NCBI GenBank assembly: GCA_018267955.1
Contig: JAFDXL010000001.1
Location: forward strand, 62,001 to 126,000
Source of the DNA: Bacteroidota bacterium
GTDB taxonomy: Bacteria > Bacteroidota > Bacteroidia > Chitinophagales > Chitinophagaceae
Direction: 5' to 3'
DNA length: 64,000 nt
Shown: positions 16,089 to 24,918 of the stretch, in pieces
Layout: each line of letters starts with the position of its first letter
Position numbering within the stretch: position 1 is the first letter of the stretch
The notes under the pieces: model-generated
What the model was told of the DNA's origin: nothing
Seen by the model: the letters and a program-made list of their open reading frames with translations, nothing else
The model's database searches: none
Made by a program: the position numbers and the translations under genes

Positions 16089-18080
16089 TTATTTAGCTAT
16101 AGAAAGCTGTTGTGTCAGAGAACCTTTTTCTGTTTGTAATTTGATAGTATAAACACCGGAAGCAAGGTTTGCAGTATTGATGTTGATCTTCTGTGCACCT
16201 TGTTCGAATTGCTGAGCGCTAACTGAGCTTACAACACGGCCAAGAGCGTCTAACACTTGTACAGATACTTTTGCCCTTTCGTTCAGGTTGAAGTTAAGGT
16301 GAGCCACATCTGTAGCAGGGTTAGGATATACAGTCAGGTGTTCTACACCAGCATCTACATTGCTGATACCCAGTGGCATTACCATATCGTTACTGTTCAG
16401 CACTGAACCGTCTGCATTGTTAATTAGCATGGCAACAATCTTCATGTTAGCCCTGTTGAATGGCTGTGCAACAGTAGTGTTGAATGTATAATCGTAAGTA
16501 GAGTTTGCAGTCATTGTAGCAGGAAGGCTGTTTGCAGCGCCTGTAACAGATGGTACAATAGCACGTGCTACGAACTGATAGTACATATTGTCACCGGTAA
16601 TATCAGAACCATAGGATTTAGGTACACCCTCATTGTTCCAGTCATGCCCGGCACCTACTAATACACCAAAATTGCTTTCCTGGTGATAATAGTAATTGTG
16701 CTGATCCCAGCCTGCGCCTGCCGGACCATGTACATTGTTTTCTACAAGTACCAGTGCGAGGCGGTAGTCGCCTGCTAAGTCTATCGCAGGTTTAACGGAA
16801 ACTTTTACAGACAGTCCAAAGCTTGTAGCGCCCATATCAGTTAATGTTAGATCTGCAAAGCCGAAGTAGTCTTTTTGAGCATCATACACATCAAATAATG
16901 CTGATGGATCATGAACTTCACGACGGTCAACAAGTACGTTGGGGTAACCACCTATTTTGGCACTTACAAACTGGTCATATGCAGTTACAACCATGTTGTC
17001 AGCACCAGAGCTGTTATCGTGCACAGCTATTTGTGTAACGTCACCTCCATGTGTATTTGCTATAGAGTCCATATATACGGCACCCCTTGGACAGAAACCG
17101 CACCATGCACCTGTACCTTCTTCAAGGCAAAGTTTTTTCTTCGGTTTAAAGCCTGCAACAATAACAGAAGTATTTGCTGAATCGTCTGTGTGATCCACAT
17201 CACCTGCCAGAGTAACCCATCCTTTTATACTATGCGCACCTAAAGTAGATGGGAAAGTATAAGCGGTTGGGAAACTAAAAGTTTGCGCGGTATTAGAAGC
17301 TACACTTGCAGAAACAGTACCGGTTACAACCGCTGAAGTTCCGTCTTGATAAGTAGCGTCAAAGGAAGACACCGGTAATGTACCATAGTTAACTACAGTA
17401 CCTCCAAATGTAGTCTGAGCCCCAACAGCACCATACTTAGTCGGTGAATTTTCAAAGGGGGTCATAGTAACAAAACGAAGATCATTTGCTACAGGCTCAT
17501 ATACCTTAATATAATCTACTGCGCAGCCAATCAGTTTTTTTGAACCGCCATTGCCGTCATTGTAAAGCACACCTACTTGCACAGTTGGCTGTCCGGCATA
17601 AGCTGCAAGGCTTTTGAATTCATATCGCCAATCTATTGTTTGTGTATTTTTTAAAGTGTCTAAAGTAGTCCACGAAGTACCGCCGTTGGTGGTTATCTGC
17701 AAGTAGGCACTCTCTGTAGGGCCACTGGTACCGTAGCTGGCAAGTATAAAGAAATAATCCATTGCTACATAAGCGTTAGTATGGCCAACGAGGCTGAATA
17801 CTGGAGATACTAACCTTGTGGAGTCATTGGTTTCATTATTGTTCCAGTCATCTACAACAGCATATTTAGTATGCGGATTTAATATCCACGAACCATTGTT
17901 AAAAGATATAAAGCCAGAATTTGTTTTCCAACCTGTTGTCGCTTTTGTGGTTTGTGTCCATCCCGATGGAAGAGCGGGAATTGTTGCTGATTCGAAATCC
18001 TGCAACATGATTGTTTGAGCAGAACCCGTAGCAGATAATGCCAGCATCGCTGCTGAAAATAGAGTACTAAATTTTTTCAT
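16089..18080 (-). CDS. Type IX-secreted Omp28-like surface protein with CGFC motif
   Basis: A 663-residue protein. Signal peptide MKKFSTLFSAAMLALSATGSA; residues about 20-200 read as a jelly-roll adhesin-like domain (LQDFESATIPALPSGW opening, as in choice-of-anchor J). A middle Ig-like stretch is followed by an Omp28-type domain starting LCLEEGTGAWCGFCPRG: a thioredoxin-like CxxC on the cell surface. The last 75 residues are a type A sorting domain (LTVYPNPATD to GVYTIKLQ) that directs export by the type IX system and anchoring. The start at 18080 opens the signal peptide; the frame extends to 18119. The substrate of the thiol motif is unknown. Monocistronic. Confidence 0.8.
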   Translation of the reverse strand: MKKFSTLFSAAMLALSATGSAQTIMLQDFESATIPALPSGWTQTTKATTGWKTNSGFISFNNGSWILNPHTKYAVVDDWNNNETNDSTRLVSPVFSLVGHTNAYVAMDYFFILASYGTSGPTESAYLQITTNGGTSWTTLDTLKNTQTIDWRYEFKSLAAYAGQPTVQVGVLYNDGNGGSKKLIGCAVDYIKVYEPVANDLRFVTMTPFENSPTKYGAVGAQTTFGGTVVNYGTLPVSSFDATYQDGTSAVVTGTVSASVASNTAQTFSFPTAYTFPSTLGAHSIKGWVTLAGDVDHTDDSANTSVIVAGFKPKKKLCLEEGTGAWCGFCPRGAVYMDSIANTHGGDVTQIAVHDNSSGADNMVVTAYDQFVSAKIGGYPNVLVDRREVHDPSALFDVYDAQKDYFGFADLTLTDMGATSFGLSVKVSVKPAIDLAGDYRLALVLVENNVHGPAGAGWDQHNYYYHQESNFGVLVGAGHDWNNEGVPKSYGSDITGDNMYYQFVARAIVPSVTGAANSLPATMTANSTYDYTFNTTVAQPFNRANMKIVAMLINNADGSVLNSNDMVMPLGISNVDAGVEHLTVYPNPATDVAHLNFNLNERAKVSVQVLDALGRVVSSVSAQQFEQGAQKININTANLASGVYTIKLQTEKGSLTQQLSIAK

Positions 18081-18167
18081 TTTCTCAATTTTGTCGTCCG
18101 AAATTAAGTATAATATCAATATTAAATTCAGGTTAAAAATATTTATCTAAAAATTTAATCTAATACT

Positions 18168-18175
18168 TAATTTTG
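18168..18175 (+). promoter_or_regulatory. -7 element (TAATTTTG) before the TPP riboswitch
   Basis: TAATTTTG matches TAnnTTTG and lies about 20 bp upstream of the riboswitch, so the aptamer would sit at the very 5' end of the transcript. No convincing TTG at -33. Confidence 0.5.
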
Positions 18176-18189
18176 TGTCATCTGCGTGT

Positions 18190-18280
18190 AAAAGCAGAAC
18201 GGGGTGCCTAAAATTAAAGGCTGAGATCATACCCGCTGAACCTGGACCGGGTAATGCCGGTTAGGGATGAGCAAATCAGC
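18190..18280 (+). ncRNA. TPP (thi-box) riboswitch
   Basis: The conserved thi-box blocks are present in order: CGGGGTGCC, GGCTGAGAT, ATACCCGCTGAACCTG, CCGGGTAATGCCGGTTAGGG. These form the pyrimidine-binding and pyrophosphate-binding helices of the thiamine pyrophosphate aptamer. It lies in the 324-bp gap before the TonB-dependent receptor at 18405, which it presumably represses when TPP is plentiful. A small hairpin at 18309-18328 (CATACG stem) lies downstream; no clear U-run is seen, so the mechanism, terminator or start-site masking, is open. Confidence 0.95.
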
Positions 18281-18404
18281 TATCGTTTTATTGCATCTGC
18301 TATCAAGCCATACGAAGGCCTGCGTATGTATTGTTTAGTAGTGTAATGGAATGAGATTAAGGGCATGGCGCCTCATATTTATTTGATTTTAAAATATTTA
18401 TGCC

Positions 18405-20624
18405 ATGCATTTTTTTTACAAACATTTACCGGCATTGATTGCTACGGTTATAGCCATGCAAGCCAATGCCCAAACAGAAACTGTGGATACCAGTATCAAC
18501 AAGCAGCAAAAACTGGTACCGGTAGAGATACGCTCATTAAGAGCAAGCTCTAATGCCCCGTTCGTAAAAACGGAGATCACAGCAAAAGATATTGAAAAAG
18601 CTAACCTGGGCCAGGATCTCCCCTACTTATTGCAATACACACCTTCTGCTGTAGTAACCTCAGATGCCGGTACGGGTGTAGGTTATACCGGCCTGCGTGT
18701 ACGTGGTACAGACGGCATCAGGATGAATGTGACCATGAATGGTATCCCTGTAAACGATGCGGAATCGCAGGGAGCCTTCTTTGTAGACTTTCCTGATATA
18801 GCATCTTCTACAGGTTCTATCCAACTGCAGCGTGGCGTAGGTACCTCTACAAACGGCGCCGGCGCATTTGGTGCTACTATGAGCATCAGCAACCTGCAAC
18901 AGGCGGACGAAGCAAGTGCAGAAACCAGCAATAGTTATGGATCCTTTAATACATGGAAACATACCGTAAAAGCTGGTACCGGCCTTATGAAAAATGGCTT
19001 TCAGTTTGATGTACGTTTATCACAGATAACATCTGACGGATATATAGACCGCTCCGCCAGCGACCTGAAATCTTTGCAATTAATAGCAGGCTGGCAGATA
19101 AGCAAGAAAACCTCGCTGCGGTTTATGCTGTTGACCGGCAAAGAAAAAACAGGCCAGGCATGGAATGGTGTGCCGGGAGATTCATTAAAAACAAACCGCA
19201 CTTATAACGAACTGGGGCTGAAGTCTGATGGTAGTCATTACAACGATCAGACCGATAATTATCAGCAGGATTACTACCAGTTGTTCCTCGATCATAAATT
19301 CAGCAGGTACCTGTCGGGCCATATAGCTATGTTCATGACCAGGGGGCTGGGATATTACCAGGAATATAAAGCAGGAGAATCTTATAGCTCTTATGGATTG
19401 CCGAATTTTATTAATGGCGCCGATACTATTACAAAAACAGACCTTACCCGTCAGCTCTGGTTAGACAACTATTATTACGGGTCTGTATTTTCCCTGCTGT
19501 ATGAGAAAAAGAAGACACAGGTATCATTTGGCGGCGGTTGGAATCAATATCTTGGCACACACTATGGTTATGTAACATGGGCGCAATATGCAGTGCCCGA
19601 TAACTATCGCTGGTATCTGCTGCATTCACAAAAGAATGATCTGAACCTTTATGTAAAAGCGCAACAAACAATTGGCGACAACCTTGTACTTTTTGGAGAC
19701 CTCCAATACCGAAACGTGTCTTATATCATCAATGGTTTCAGGGAGAACCCAACACTTAACCCTACTACCAATTATAATTTCTTTAATCCGAAAGTGGGTG
19801 CCACCTACCTGGTAAGAAATACGGGCAGCAACAGGCAAAAAGTATATGCGTCTTTTGCTGTAGCTAATAAAGAGCCAAACCGGGATGATTTTGAAGCATC
19901 CCCGTTATCACAACCTAAGCCGGAAAAACTCAATGATATAGAACTGGGCTATGAAATTGCCCGGCGCAAATGGAATGCAGGCATCAACCTGTATGACATG
20001 ATCTACAAAGATCAACTGGTGTTTACCGGGCAAATAAATGACGTGGGTGCTTATACCCGTACCAACGTACCTAACAGCTACCGCAGGGGTGTAGAGTTGC
20101 AGGCTGCATACAAACCATGGTATTGGCTGCAGGCAAATGCAAACCTTACCTTGTCTGAAAACAGGATAAAGGAATTTACGGAGTATATAGATAATTGGGA
20201 TGATCCCAATTTCGGACAGGTAGCGGTAGTGCATAAGAATACACCTATCGCTTTATCCCCGGGTACAATTGCCGGTGGTGGTATTACCCTAACTCCTTTC
20301 CGATATATGAAGCATGATCAAAATCTGGCCCTGGACATATTGGGCAAGTATGTTGGCAAGCAATATCTTGATAATTCGGGCGATGAACTGAGAACCTTGA
20401 AGAGCTATGGCTTGTGCGATCTGCGCCTGCGTTACAGCGTACATATGAAACCATTCAAAGAGATTATGGCGACACTTGCGCTGAACAACATATTAGATCA
20501 CAAGTATGAAAGCAATGGTTATGTGTACTATGTATACCAGACAGGCGGCCAGAATGTGATAGACAACCGATATTTTCCGCAGGCAGGACGTAACTGGATG
20601 CTGGGCCTGACTGTTAAGTTTTAA
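18405..20624 (+). CDS. TonB-dependent receptor, probable thiamine transporter
   Basis: A 739-residue outer-membrane receptor with signal peptide (about 1-22, ending ANAQ). The plug domain spans about 45-165 (LGQDLPYLLQYTPSAVV, GLRVRGTDGIRMNVTMNGIP, IQLQRGVGTSTNGAGAFG) and the remainder is a 22-strand barrel ending NWMLGLTVKF with the terminal Phe needed for Bam insertion. There is no carboxypeptidase-like leader as in SusC proteins. The TPP riboswitch directly upstream makes thiamine or a phosphorylated form the likely cargo, as described for riboswitch-linked receptors in Bacteroidota. No inner-membrane thiamine transporter (PnuT) follows here; a terminator closes the unit. Confidence 0.88.
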   Translation: MHFFYKHLPALIATVIAMQANAQTETVDTSINKQQKLVPVEIRSLRASSNAPFVKTEITAKDIEKANLGQDLPYLLQYTPSAVVTSDAGTGVGYTGLRVRGTDGIRMNVTMNGIPVNDAESQGAFFVDFPDIASSTGSIQLQRGVGTSTNGAGAFGATMSISNLQQADEASAETSNSYGSFNTWKHTVKAGTGLMKNGFQFDVRLSQITSDGYIDRSASDLKSLQLIAGWQISKKTSLRFMLLTGKEKTGQAWNGVPGDSLKTNRTYNELGLKSDGSHYNDQTDNYQQDYYQLFLDHKFSRYLSGHIAMFMTRGLGYYQEYKAGESYSSYGLPNFINGADTITKTDLTRQLWLDNYYYGSVFSLLYEKKKTQVSFGGGWNQYLGTHYGYVTWAQYAVPDNYRWYLLHSQKNDLNLYVKAQQTIGDNLVLFGDLQYRNVSYIINGFRENPTLNPTTNYNFFNPKVGATYLVRNTGSNRQKVYASFAVANKEPNRDDFEASPLSQPKPEKLNDIELGYEIARRKWNAGINLYDMIYKDQLVFTGQINDVGAYTRTNVPNSYRRGVELQAAYKPWYWLQANANLTLSENRIKEFTEYIDNWDDPNFGQVAVVHKNTPIALSPGTIAGGGITLTPFRYMKHDQNLALDILGKYVGKQYLDNSGDELRTLKSYGLCDLRLRYSVHMKPFKEIMATLALNNILDHKYESNGYVYYVYQTGGQNVIDNRYFPQAGRNWMLGLTVKF

Positions 20625-20647
20625 GAGAGAAATATAGATCGTGTATT

Positions 20648-20676
20648 AAAGCGCCGGTATTTATTATCGGCGCTTT
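20648..20676 (+). terminator. Terminator after the TonB receptor
   Basis: Perfect 9-bp stem AAAGCGCCG (20648-20656) / CGGCGCTTT (20668-20676) with an 11-nt loop and short T-run, 24 bp after the stop codon. Confidence 0.75.
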
Positions 20677-20816
20677 TGGCATATATAGACAAAGCTCTAT
20701 GAGGATATAGGGCAAATTGTAGCGCCCAACTGGTAGATAACCGGTATTTTTACACACCAAATACTGCCATTTTTACATTGGTAAGCTATTTGATGGATAA
20801 ATAAGTAAAAACGAGC

Positions 20817-21509
20817 ATGTTAGGTAGTTATTTAATTTTTTTCCTGGTGCCGATGTTGTTGGGTATGCTGGTAAGCTTCAGGCTGAAGAGCAAATTCAAA
20901 GAATATGGAGAGATACCTTTATACGAGGGTTTGAGCGGGAAAGAGGTAGCGGAAAGAATGCTGCATGAAAATGGCATTAACGATGTGCAGGTGATATCGG
21001 CAAATGGCTTTTTATCAGATCACTATAATCCGGCAAATAAAACAGTGAACCTGAGCCCGGATGTATATGCAGGGCGTAGTATTGCTTCTGCGGCAGTAGC
21101 CGCACACGAATGTGGCCACGCGGTGCAGCATGCAAAAGGATATGCAATGTTGCAGCTTCGCAGCGCGCTGGTGCCTATCGTACAGGTAAGTACCAACCTG
21201 GCGCAGTGGGTACTGCTGGCAGGTGTGGGTTTATTCTTCGGCCGCGGCAATCAAACAATATTGTTGATAGGCATCATCCTGTTTTCAGCATCCACTCTTT
21301 TTTCACTGATAACATTGCCTGTGGAATATGATGCCAGTAACCGTGCGCTGAAATGGATGGAAGCTACGCATCTTACCACCCGCGACGAACACGATAAAGC
21401 CGCCGATGCCTTGAAATGGGCTGCCAGGACGTATGTAGTTGCAGCACTGGCATCCATAGCGCAGTTGCTATACTGGATAATGCTGTATAACAACAGGCGC
21501 GACGATTAA
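20817..21509 (+). CDS. Membrane zinc metallopeptidase (Zn_peptidase_2, YugP-like)
   Basis: A 230-residue membrane protein. TM1 covers about 3-20, the catalytic HECGH motif is at 97-101 inside AAVAAHECGHAVQHAKGY, and two or three more helices follow (about 128-170 and 205-225). This is the COG2738/YugP family of predicted neutral zinc peptidases, widespread but with no established substrate. A distal acidic residue as third zinc ligand is likely in the segment around 175-180 (PVEYDASNRA). It precedes the persulfide dioxygenase gene by 20 bp on the same strand, so the two may be co-transcribed. Confidence 0.85.
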   Translation: MLGSYLIFFLVPMLLGMLVSFRLKSKFKEYGEIPLYEGLSGKEVAERMLHENGINDVQVISANGFLSDHYNPANKTVNLSPDVYAGRSIASAAVAAHECGHAVQHAKGYAMLQLRSALVPIVQVSTNLAQWVLLAGVGLFFGRGNQTILLIGIILFSASTLFSLITLPVEYDASNRALKWMEATHLTTRDEHDKAADALKWAARTYVVAALASIAQLLYWIMLYNNRRDD

Positions 21510-21529
21510 AATCATTAATTTTAGAAACA

Positions 21530-22936
21530 ATGAAGCACATGATAGTAGAACAATTATATACAGGCTGCCTTAGTGAAGCTGCCTATTTTATTGCCAGCGA
21601 GGGAGAGGCTGCAGTAATAGACCCATTGAGAGATACGGATGAGTATATTAAAAAAGCAGAGGAACTAGGTGTCAAGATCAAATATATTTTTGAAACACAC
21701 TTCCATGCAGACTTTGTAAGTGGCCACCTCGATCTATCGAAAAAAACGGGAGCGCCCATCGTTTACGGGCCGCAAACGAATGCCAAATTCGACTTTCACA
21801 TGGCAAATGACGGGGAAGAATTTAAAGTAGGCAAGCTAACGATAAAAGCATTGCATACACCGGGGCACACACTTGAAAGTACCTGCTATTTACTCAATGA
21901 TGAAGCAGGCAAGCCATATTGTGTATTTACAGGCGATACGCTGTTTGTAGGTGATGTTGGCCGTCCTGACCTGTTTAGCGGCAACCTTACCAAAGAAGAG
22001 CTGGCGGGCTATATGTACGATTCCCTGCAGAACAAGATAAAACCATTGGCAGACGACGTGATCGTGTACCCTGCGCACGGGCCGGGATCATCCTGTGGTA
22101 AAAACCTGGGGCCGGAAACATATAGCACCATTGGCGAGCAAAGACAAAGCAACTATGCATTGCAGGATATGACTAAGGAAGAATTCATCGATGTAGTAAC
22201 AGAAGGATTAACTACACCACCTGCATACTTCCCTATCAATGCACGCATCAATAAAGAAGGATATGACAACCTGGATAGTGTTTTGAATACCGCTTTGCAG
22301 CCATTGTCCATTGCCGACTTCAAACAAAGGGTAAAAGAAGGCGCGTGGATACTGGATACAAGGACAGCAACTGTATTTACAGAAGGCTTTGTTCCTGAAT
22401 CCATCAATATAGGTCTGGATGGCCGCTTTGCAGAATGGGCAGGAAGCCTGTTGCCATTTGATCAGCCGCTGGTACTGGTTACAGAGCCCGGCGCGGAAAA
22501 AGAAAGTGCAATAAGGCTATCGCGAGTGGGCATAGATAATGTACAAGGATACCTGGATGGCAGCTATGAAGCATGGAAGAATGCCGGTGAAAAAATAGAC
22601 ATGATCATCAATGTTGATCCCGAAGAGCTGGTGATGGACATTCCGCACGATAATAAGCTGGAGATCATTGACGTGCGTAAACCGACGGAATTTGAAGCGG
22701 GACATATAAAAGGAGCGTACAACGCACCACTGAATACGCTGATGGATACAGCCAATGTTGCCATGATAGATGACGAGGCCAACCTGTACATTCATTGTGC
22801 CGGTGGTTATCGTTCTGTGATAGCGGCATCTATCCTGAAAAAAGAAGGTTTTCACAACCTGCGCAATGTTTTGGGTGGATATGGAAAGATAAAAGAGGTA
22901 CCGGGTGCACCTGTTGTGTTGCCTTCTAAAGTATAA
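21530..22936 (+). CDS. CstB-like persulfide dioxygenase with two rhodanese domains
   Basis: A 468-residue protein in three parts. Residues 1-250 are a metallo-beta-lactamase fold with the ETHE1-type iron site THFHADFVSGH, later HTPGHT and FTGDTLFVGDVGR. Residues about 255-350 are a rhodanese fold without a catalytic Cys (the active loop reads LVTEPGAEKES). Residues about 365-460 are a second rhodanese with the Cys loop HCAGGYRS. This order, with a pseudo-rhodanese in the middle, is that of staphylococcal CstB, which oxidises low-molecular-weight persulfides to thiosulfate. It should act in the cytosol in sulfide or persulfide detoxification. Function is by analogy with CstB. Confidence 0.85.
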   Translation: MKHMIVEQLYTGCLSEAAYFIASEGEAAVIDPLRDTDEYIKKAEELGVKIKYIFETHFHADFVSGHLDLSKKTGAPIVYGPQTNAKFDFHMANDGEEFKVGKLTIKALHTPGHTLESTCYLLNDEAGKPYCVFTGDTLFVGDVGRPDLFSGNLTKEELAGYMYDSLQNKIKPLADDVIVYPAHGPGSSCGKNLGPETYSTIGEQRQSNYALQDMTKEEFIDVVTEGLTTPPAYFPINARINKEGYDNLDSVLNTALQPLSIADFKQRVKEGAWILDTRTATVFTEGFVPESINIGLDGRFAEWAGSLLPFDQPLVLVTEPGAEKESAIRLSRVGIDNVQGYLDGSYEAWKNAGEKIDMIINVDPEELVMDIPHDNKLEIIDVRKPTEFEAGHIKGAYNAPLNTLMDTANVAMIDDEANLYIHCAGGYRSVIAASILKKEGFHNLRNVLGGYGKIKEVPGAPVVLPSKV

Positions 22937-22937
22937 T

Positions 22938-22945
22938 TACCTTTG
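22938..22945 (+). promoter_or_regulatory. -7 element (TACCTTTG) for the aldehyde dehydrogenase gene
   Basis: TACCTTTG overlaps the stop region of the previous gene and ends 6 nt before ATG 22952. A TTG at 22914-22916 lies 21 nt upstream. This would give a leaderless mRNA and separate regulation from the persulfide dioxygenase. Confidence 0.5.
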
Positions 22946-22951
22946 CAAACT

Positions 22952-24409
22952 ATGAATTTAGAAGCTCCGAAGCAGATAACCAATTATATAGCAGGTGATC
23001 TGCAGGCACCGCTGAACGGCAAATACATTGACAATGTGAACCCCGCGACCGGTGCGGTCTATAGCCAGATACCGGACAGCGATGCCAAAGATGTGGAAGA
23101 AGCGGTAGGCGCTGCAAAGGCGGCATTCCCCGAATGGAGTACTACGCCTGCCGAAGAACGCTTTAAAATACTGAACAGGATAGCCGAGCTGATAGATGAG
23201 AACCTGGACGCACTGGCACTGGCAGAAACAAATGACAATGGAAAGCCACTGTGGCTAAGCAAGAAGGTAGATATACCACGTGCATCGAGCAACTTTCGCT
23301 TCTTTGCTACAGGGCTGATGCACTTTGCTACAGAGAGCCATAATATGGAGAATGGCACGATCAACTACACACTTCGCCAGCCGATAGGTGTTGTGGGTTG
23401 TATCTCTCCGTGGAACCTGCCTTTATATCTGTTTACCTGGAAGATAGCGCCTGCATTGGCAGCAGGTAACTGCGTAGTTGCCAAGCCAAGCGAGGTAACC
23501 CCAATGACTGCTTATTTATTGAGCGTCATTTGCAGGGAAGCAGGCTTACCGGCCGGTGTACTGAATATACTGCACGGAGCGGGCCCTAATTGCGGTAGCG
23601 CCATTGTAGCTCACCCGGATATCAAAGCCATATCATTTACCGGTAGCACACGTGCTGGTAAAGACATAGCTGCTACTGCAGCACCAATGTTCAAAAAAAT
23701 ATCATTGGAACTGGGTGGTAAAAATCCAAACATCATATTCGCAGATTGCGACTGGGATAAGATGATGCGTACAACGCTGCAATCATCTTTTGCTAACCAG
23801 GGTCAGATATGCCTGTGCGGCAGCCGGATATTGGTAGAAGAAAGCATCTACGAAAAATTCAAAGCGGAATTTATAGAACGTGCGCGGAAGCTAACTGTTG
23901 GCGACCCGCTGGAAGATAGCAGCAGGCAGGGCGCTGTTGTAAGCAAAATGCACTTTGATAAAGTGATGAGCTGTATAGAACTTGCTAAAGAGGAAGGTGG
24001 TACCATATTATTGGGTGGCAATGCCATCAAAGGAACAGGCCGCTGTGCCAATGGCTATTTCATAGAACCTACCATCATAGAAGGACTGGGCCCGCATTGC
24101 CGTACTAATATGGAAGAGATATTCGGACCGGTAGTAACCATACAGCCATTTAAAACAGAGGATGAAGCATTACAACTGGCAAATATCAGCGATTACGGAC
24201 TGGCCGCAACAATATGGACACAGGATGTAAGCCGTGCTAATCGTGTGGCTGCAAAAGTGCACAGCGGTATCATTTGGGTGAACTGCTGGCTGCTGCGCGA
24301 TCTGCGCACACCGTTTGGTGGTTTCAAAAACTCGGGCGTGGGCCGCGAAGGTGGCTGGGATGCACTGAAATTCTTTACAGATGTGAAGAATGTATGTATT
24401 GACCTGTAA
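22952..24409 (+). CDS. Aldehyde dehydrogenase, 2-aminomuconate/hydroxymuconic semialdehyde type
   Basis: A 485-residue NAD-dependent ALDH of normal length. Seen: the N169-type motif GCISPWNLPLYLFTWKIAPALAAGN, cofactor motif ISFTGSTRAGKDI, general base Glu in LELGGKNPN, catalytic Cys in FANQGQICLCGSR, and the C-terminal FGGFKNSGVGREGG. The APxFGGFKNSGxGREGG and NQGQICLCGSR forms are those of the ALDH8/2-hydroxymuconic semialdehyde dehydrogenase group. The RidA protein 36 bp downstream resembles 2-aminomuconate deaminase, so oxidation of 2-aminomuconate semialdehyde in tryptophan (kynurenine) breakdown is the best reading. ATG 22952 is preferred to a TTG at 22943 that overlaps the promoter motif. 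Confidence 0.82.
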   Translation: MNLEAPKQITNYIAGDLQAPLNGKYIDNVNPATGAVYSQIPDSDAKDVEEAVGAAKAAFPEWSTTPAEERFKILNRIAELIDENLDALALAETNDNGKPLWLSKKVDIPRASSNFRFFATGLMHFATESHNMENGTINYTLRQPIGVVGCISPWNLPLYLFTWKIAPALAAGNCVVAKPSEVTPMTAYLLSVICREAGLPAGVLNILHGAGPNCGSAIVAHPDIKAISFTGSTRAGKDIAATAAPMFKKISLELGGKNPNIIFADCDWDKMMRTTLQSSFANQGQICLCGSRILVEESIYEKFKAEFIERARKLTVGDPLEDSSRQGAVVSKMHFDKVMSCIELAKEEGGTILLGGNAIKGTGRCANGYFIEPTIIEGLGPHCRTNMEEIFGPVVTIQPFKTEDEALQLANISDYGLAATIWTQDVSRANRVAAKVHSGIIWVNCWLLRDLRTPFGGFKNSGVGREGGWDALKFFTDVKNVCIDL

Positions 24410-24445
24410 TCGTTTTTACTTTTGAATTTTTAGTTTTGAATTTAT
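24410..24445. repeat. TTTTGAATTT-type intergenic repeat
   Basis: The gap between the ALDH and RidA genes reads as two close copies of a TTTTGAATTTxTA unit (TACTTTTGAATTTTTAG then TTTTGAATTTATA). The first copy contains TACTTTTG (24417-24424), a TAnnTTTG match, so the repeat may double as a promoter. Same family as the nuo-operon gap repeats. Confidence 0.55.
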
Positions 24446-24859
24446 ATGAGCGAACGTATATCTACAGATAAAGCACCGGCACCGGTAGGATTGTATCCGC
24501 ATGCCCGCCGCGTTGGTAATCTTTTATTTTTATCGGGAATAGGGCCACGTACCGTAACTAACGAAATACCGGGCCTGCAACTGGATAAGAACGGTAACTT
24601 CCTGGAATTTGATTTTGCAGCGCAGTGCCGTAATGTATTTGAGAATGTACGCATAGTACTGGAAGAGAGCGGCAGCAGCTGGGATAAACTGGTAGATGTT
24701 ACCGTTTTCCTGGTAAATATGAAGCGCGACTTTGCTACCTACAATAAGATATACGCGGAGTATTTCAAAGACAATCAACCTTGCCGTACAACGGTAGAAA
24801 TTAACTCATTGCCTACTCCGATAGCCATCGAGCTGAAGTGCATAGCGACAATAGATTAA
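24446..24859 (+). CDS. RidA family protein, probable 2-aminomuconate deaminase
   Basis: A 137-residue YjgF/YER057c/UK114-family protein. The opening KAPAPVGLYPHARRVGNLLF and LFLSGIGPR differ from canonical RidA and match the RidA-type 2-aminomuconate deaminases of nitrobenzoate and tryptophan catabolism. The usual substrate-carboxylate-binding Arg is at CRTTVEINSLP near residue 113. It should form a cytosolic trimer that deaminates the enamine/imine form of 2-aminomuconate to 4-oxalocrotonate. Placement right after an ALDH of the matching type supports this. The remaining pathway genes (3-hydroxyanthranilate dioxygenase, ACMS decarboxylase) are not in the window. A terminator follows. Confidence 0.78.
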   Translation: MSERISTDKAPAPVGLYPHARRVGNLLFLSGIGPRTVTNEIPGLQLDKNGNFLEFDFAAQCRNVFENVRIVLEESGSSWDKLVDVTVFLVNMKRDFATYNKIYAEYFKDNQPCRTTVEINSLPTPIAIELKCIATID

Positions 24860-24880
24860 TAACAACTAAGATAAAAATGA

Positions 24881-24911
24881 AAAAAGAGCCTGTATCACTA
24901 CAGGCTCTTTT
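24881..24911. terminator. Bidirectional terminator
   Basis: Perfect stem AAAAGAGCCTGTA / TACAGGCTCTTTT with a 4-nt loop, A-run before and T-run after, between the convergent RidA and lipoprotein genes. Confidence 0.9.
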
Positions 24912-24918
24912 CATTGAA

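Noticed and set aside
16844-17193. Plus-strand frames opposite the Omp28-like gene
   Set aside because: Antisense shadows; the minus strand has a complete signal peptide, adhesin-like, Omp28 and sorting domains.
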